The notes beneath the pieces are model-generated. The model worked only from the letters and a program-made list of their open reading frames with translations. It was not told where the DNA came from and searched no databases. A stretch of 16,071 nucleotides of DNA, taken from contig JAGHBR010000411.1 of NCBI GenBank assembly GCA_021160885.1, forward strand, positions 1 to 16,071, written 5' to 3'. Of the stretch, positions 14,710-16,071 are shown one piece after another. The translations under genes were made by a program, and so were the position numbers. Source of the DNA: Caldisericaceae bacterium. Lineage in GTDB: Bacteria > Calditrichota > Calditrichia > Calditrichales > Calditrichaceae. Positions within the stretch are counted from its first letter, which is position 1, and every line of letters begins with the position of its first letter.

Positions 14710-14806
14710 GAAACCTTTGAAAAAACCTGGGATTCTCCAAACCTGTCAACTTAGAGATTCCCGCTTGCGCGGGAATAACATTCCTAATGATTTTTTCAAA
14801 GGTTTC
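14710..14806 (-). repeat. MITE-like palindromic element, copy 2 (97 bp)
   Basis: Perfect 16-bp terminal inverted repeats, GAAACCTTTGAAAAAA (14710-14725) and its complement (14791-14806), are flanked directly by ATTAAA on both sides (14704-14709 and 14807-14812), as a 6-bp target duplication would be. The core ATTCCCGCTTGCGCGGGAAT (14757-14776) is a perfect hairpin with 8-bp arms. It aligns with copy 1 (8686-8819) but lacks its 38-bp internal block. It lies just past the stop codon of the hydrolase gene and upstream of sfsA, and has no coding capacity. It may end hydrolase transcripts, since T6 tracts lie in the terminal arms on both strands. Confidence 0.85.
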
Positions 14807-14807
14807 A

Positions 14808-16071
14808 TTAAAATGTTTGCTTCACCCAGCTGGCAATGTCCTGCACCACCTGAAAATCCACATGCCCGGGCACCTCGTAATCTTGTGGAGTGGCCATGCC
14901 CTCACCCGGCATAAAGAGATGGTTCAGGTTGGGGTAGTATTTAAATGTGGCTTTAGGATTGTGTTTTAGATGTTCCTGCCACAATTCGAAATCGCGGCGT
15001 GTAACCTGGTAATCGCGTCCCCCTTGCAAAACTAGCACCGGTTTACGCAATCTCTCTGCCAATTTCAGTGGATCGTACTGGTTCAGGTCAAGCCAATAGG
15101 CTGGAGGCGCGCCTAAAATCAATAAGGTTGGATCAGCGTTTTTTAAAAATGCTTCGTTGCGCGTCAAAGCAATTAATGAATCTACCTGCTGAAGCTTTTT
15201 CTGCTCCTGGCTTTCAATCCGGCCGTCCAGATTGAAAATGTAGCGATATTGTTCCTGTAATAAATCGACAATGGGGCGGGCTGCTCCGGCCATAATAATG
15301 AAACCGGCCAGACGCGGGTAGTAGCGTGCAATGCGCGGAACAGCATAGCCTCCCAGGCTGTGGCCCAGCACAATAATTTTTTCAGGATCGATTTCAGCAA
15401 TGTCCCGTAAAAACGAAACCCCAGAAAGCGCATCTTCGACCGTTTCTTCAATTAATGTGAATTGCCCTTTCAGAGAATCGACAATGTTTGGGTAAACGCG
15501 CGTACGTTTTTCATAACGCAAAACAGCGATTCCCTGAGAGGCCAGTCCCCATGCCAGGTCTTTAAAAGGCTTGTTTGGGCCAATGGTTTCGTCGCGATCA
15601 TTAGGGCCGGAACCGTGAACTAACACAATGGCGGGAAAAGGTCCCGGGCCGTTTGGTAAAGACAACGTGGCAGGCAACTGCCACGTTGTTGGAATGGTAA
15701 GAGTGTCAATCTCGGTAAAAGCCCTTGGATCAGCGTAGTCCGGCGCCTGCCAGCCCTGTGCTTCCTGATGCGGTATAAAAAACAATCCGGCAATCTGATT
15801 CTGCTGATTAAAGACAACTTTGGCATCCAGTTTGCCTTTCTCAAATTCGCAGGTCACGTAAACCACATGGTAAATCTGAATCATTTCGGTGCGTACGCCG
15901 CCCGCAGCCTTAAAGGCGCCCATTTGGGCCTGCAGTGATTGCCAGACCTCTTTCAGCTTTGCCGCTGGCATGGCCTTGGACATGGTGGCATCAAAATGGA
16001 CCGCTGCGCTGTCATACTGGCCCTTTGCCAACAAATCAACAAATTGTTTGGCCAGGGCAATGGGCTTTTGC
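14808..16071 (-). CDS. alpha/beta hydrolase with DUF3887-like N-terminal domain (5' partial)
   Basis: The reading frame is open to the right edge (codons give QKPIALAKQFVDLLAKGQYDSAAVHFD...), so the start and any signal peptide lie beyond 16071. A TTG at 16032-16034 is internal. About 105 residues of a DUF3887-like domain (helical 'FVDLLAKGQYDSA...FD..M...MP' then beta strands) lead into a hydrolase core. This has an oxyanion-type VLVHGSGPNDRDE, nucleophile elbow GHSLGGY (Ser codon 15357-15359), GGRDYQV with the candidate acid Asp (15012-15014) and NLNHLFMPGEG with the catalytic His (14919-14921). The triad is complete. Related proteins are annotated as esterases or dipeptidyl-type hydrolases, usually exported. 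The substrate is unknown. The stop codon lies in the 6-bp direct repeat beside a palindromic element. Confidence 0.88.
   Translation of the reverse strand, partial: QKPIALAKQFVDLLAKGQYDSAAVHFDATMSKAMPAAKLKEVWQSLQAQMGAFKAAGGVRTEMIQIYHVVYVTCEFEKGKLDAKVVFNQQNQIAGLFFIPHQEAQGWQAPDYADPRAFTEIDTLTIPTTWQLPATLSLPNGPGPFPAIVLVHGSGPNDRDETIGPNKPFKDLAWGLASQGIAVLRYEKRTRVYPNIVDSLKGQFTLIEETVEDALSGVSFLRDIAEIDPEKIIVLGHSLGGYAVPRIARYYPRLAGFIIMAGAARPIVDLLQEQYRYIFNLDGRIESQEQKKLQQVDSLIALTRNEAFLKNADPTLLILGAPPAYWLDLNQYDPLKLAERLRKPVLVLQGGRDYQVTRRDFELWQEHLKHNPKATFKYYPNLNHLFMPGEGMATPQDYEVPGHVDFQVVQDIASWVKQTF

Noticed and set aside
16032..16034. TTG as the start of the hydrolase gene
   Set aside because: Upstream codons continue the DUF3887-like domain to the end of the window with no stop and no ribosome site at the TTG.
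1..16071. A phage-defence, secretion or biosynthetic gene system
   Set aside because: No nuclease-helicase sets, toxin-antitoxin pairs, secretion ATPases, synthases or integrases are present; most genes match widespread housekeeping or envelope families.

Overview
The window reads as a stretch of ordinary bacterial chromosome. It is AT-rich, with dense genes, clear Shine-Dalgarno sites, and no rRNA, tRNA, CRISPR array, phage gene or transposase that I can see. Lipoprotein signals, an EnvC-like division activator and periplasmic-type enzymes point to a Gram-negative with an outer membrane. The gene mix and protein style resemble the FCB group, perhaps Calditrichota (Caldithrix-like) or Ignavibacteria: a DUF4412-like secreted protein, a Glu-rich protein with a small C-terminal helical domain, a GH171/DUF1343 lipoprotein, and an orphan HisK-type phosphatase. 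That placement is inference from style, not from a marker gene.

Layout. Positions 1-8689 are all on the + strand. They hold the 3' part of an EnvC-like LytM factor, a secreted DUF4412-like protein closed by a hairpin, an ABC-class ATPase (COG3044 type) followed closely by an e(P4)-type lipoprotein phosphatase, YjbQ, a 525-residue protein with a long acidic linker, and a tight DUF2520/HisK pair. A 134-bp palindromic repeat begins at the hisK stop codon. A second + strand cluster (8947-12268) is spaced like an operon: CoA-binding protein, TraB/GumN protein, DUF72 protein (TTG start) and a NamZ-like exo-muramidase lipoprotein. About 790 bp without genes follow, between convergent genes, filled with short inverted and degenerate repeats. 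The - strand block (16071 down to 13058) carries an alpha/beta hydrolase with a DUF3887-like N-terminus (5' end outside the window), a second copy of the palindromic repeat, then sfsA and trmJ, which are translationally coupled.

How the genes relate. Several products act on the cell envelope: the EnvC-like amidase activator, the NamZ-like muramidase, the TraB-like protein, the e(P4) phosphatase and the DUF4412-like protein. They lie in different transcription units and do not form one evident pathway. The others are metabolic or RNA-related housekeeping genes.

I do not see a convincing new multi-gene system. The strongest unexplained signal is the pair of related MITE-like elements (8686-8819 and 14710-14806). 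They have matching 16-bp terminal inverted repeats, 6-bp flanking direct repeats and a clean 38-bp internal length difference, and both sit on the last codon of a gene. The repeat-filled gap at 12269-13057 and the acidic two-domain protein come next.
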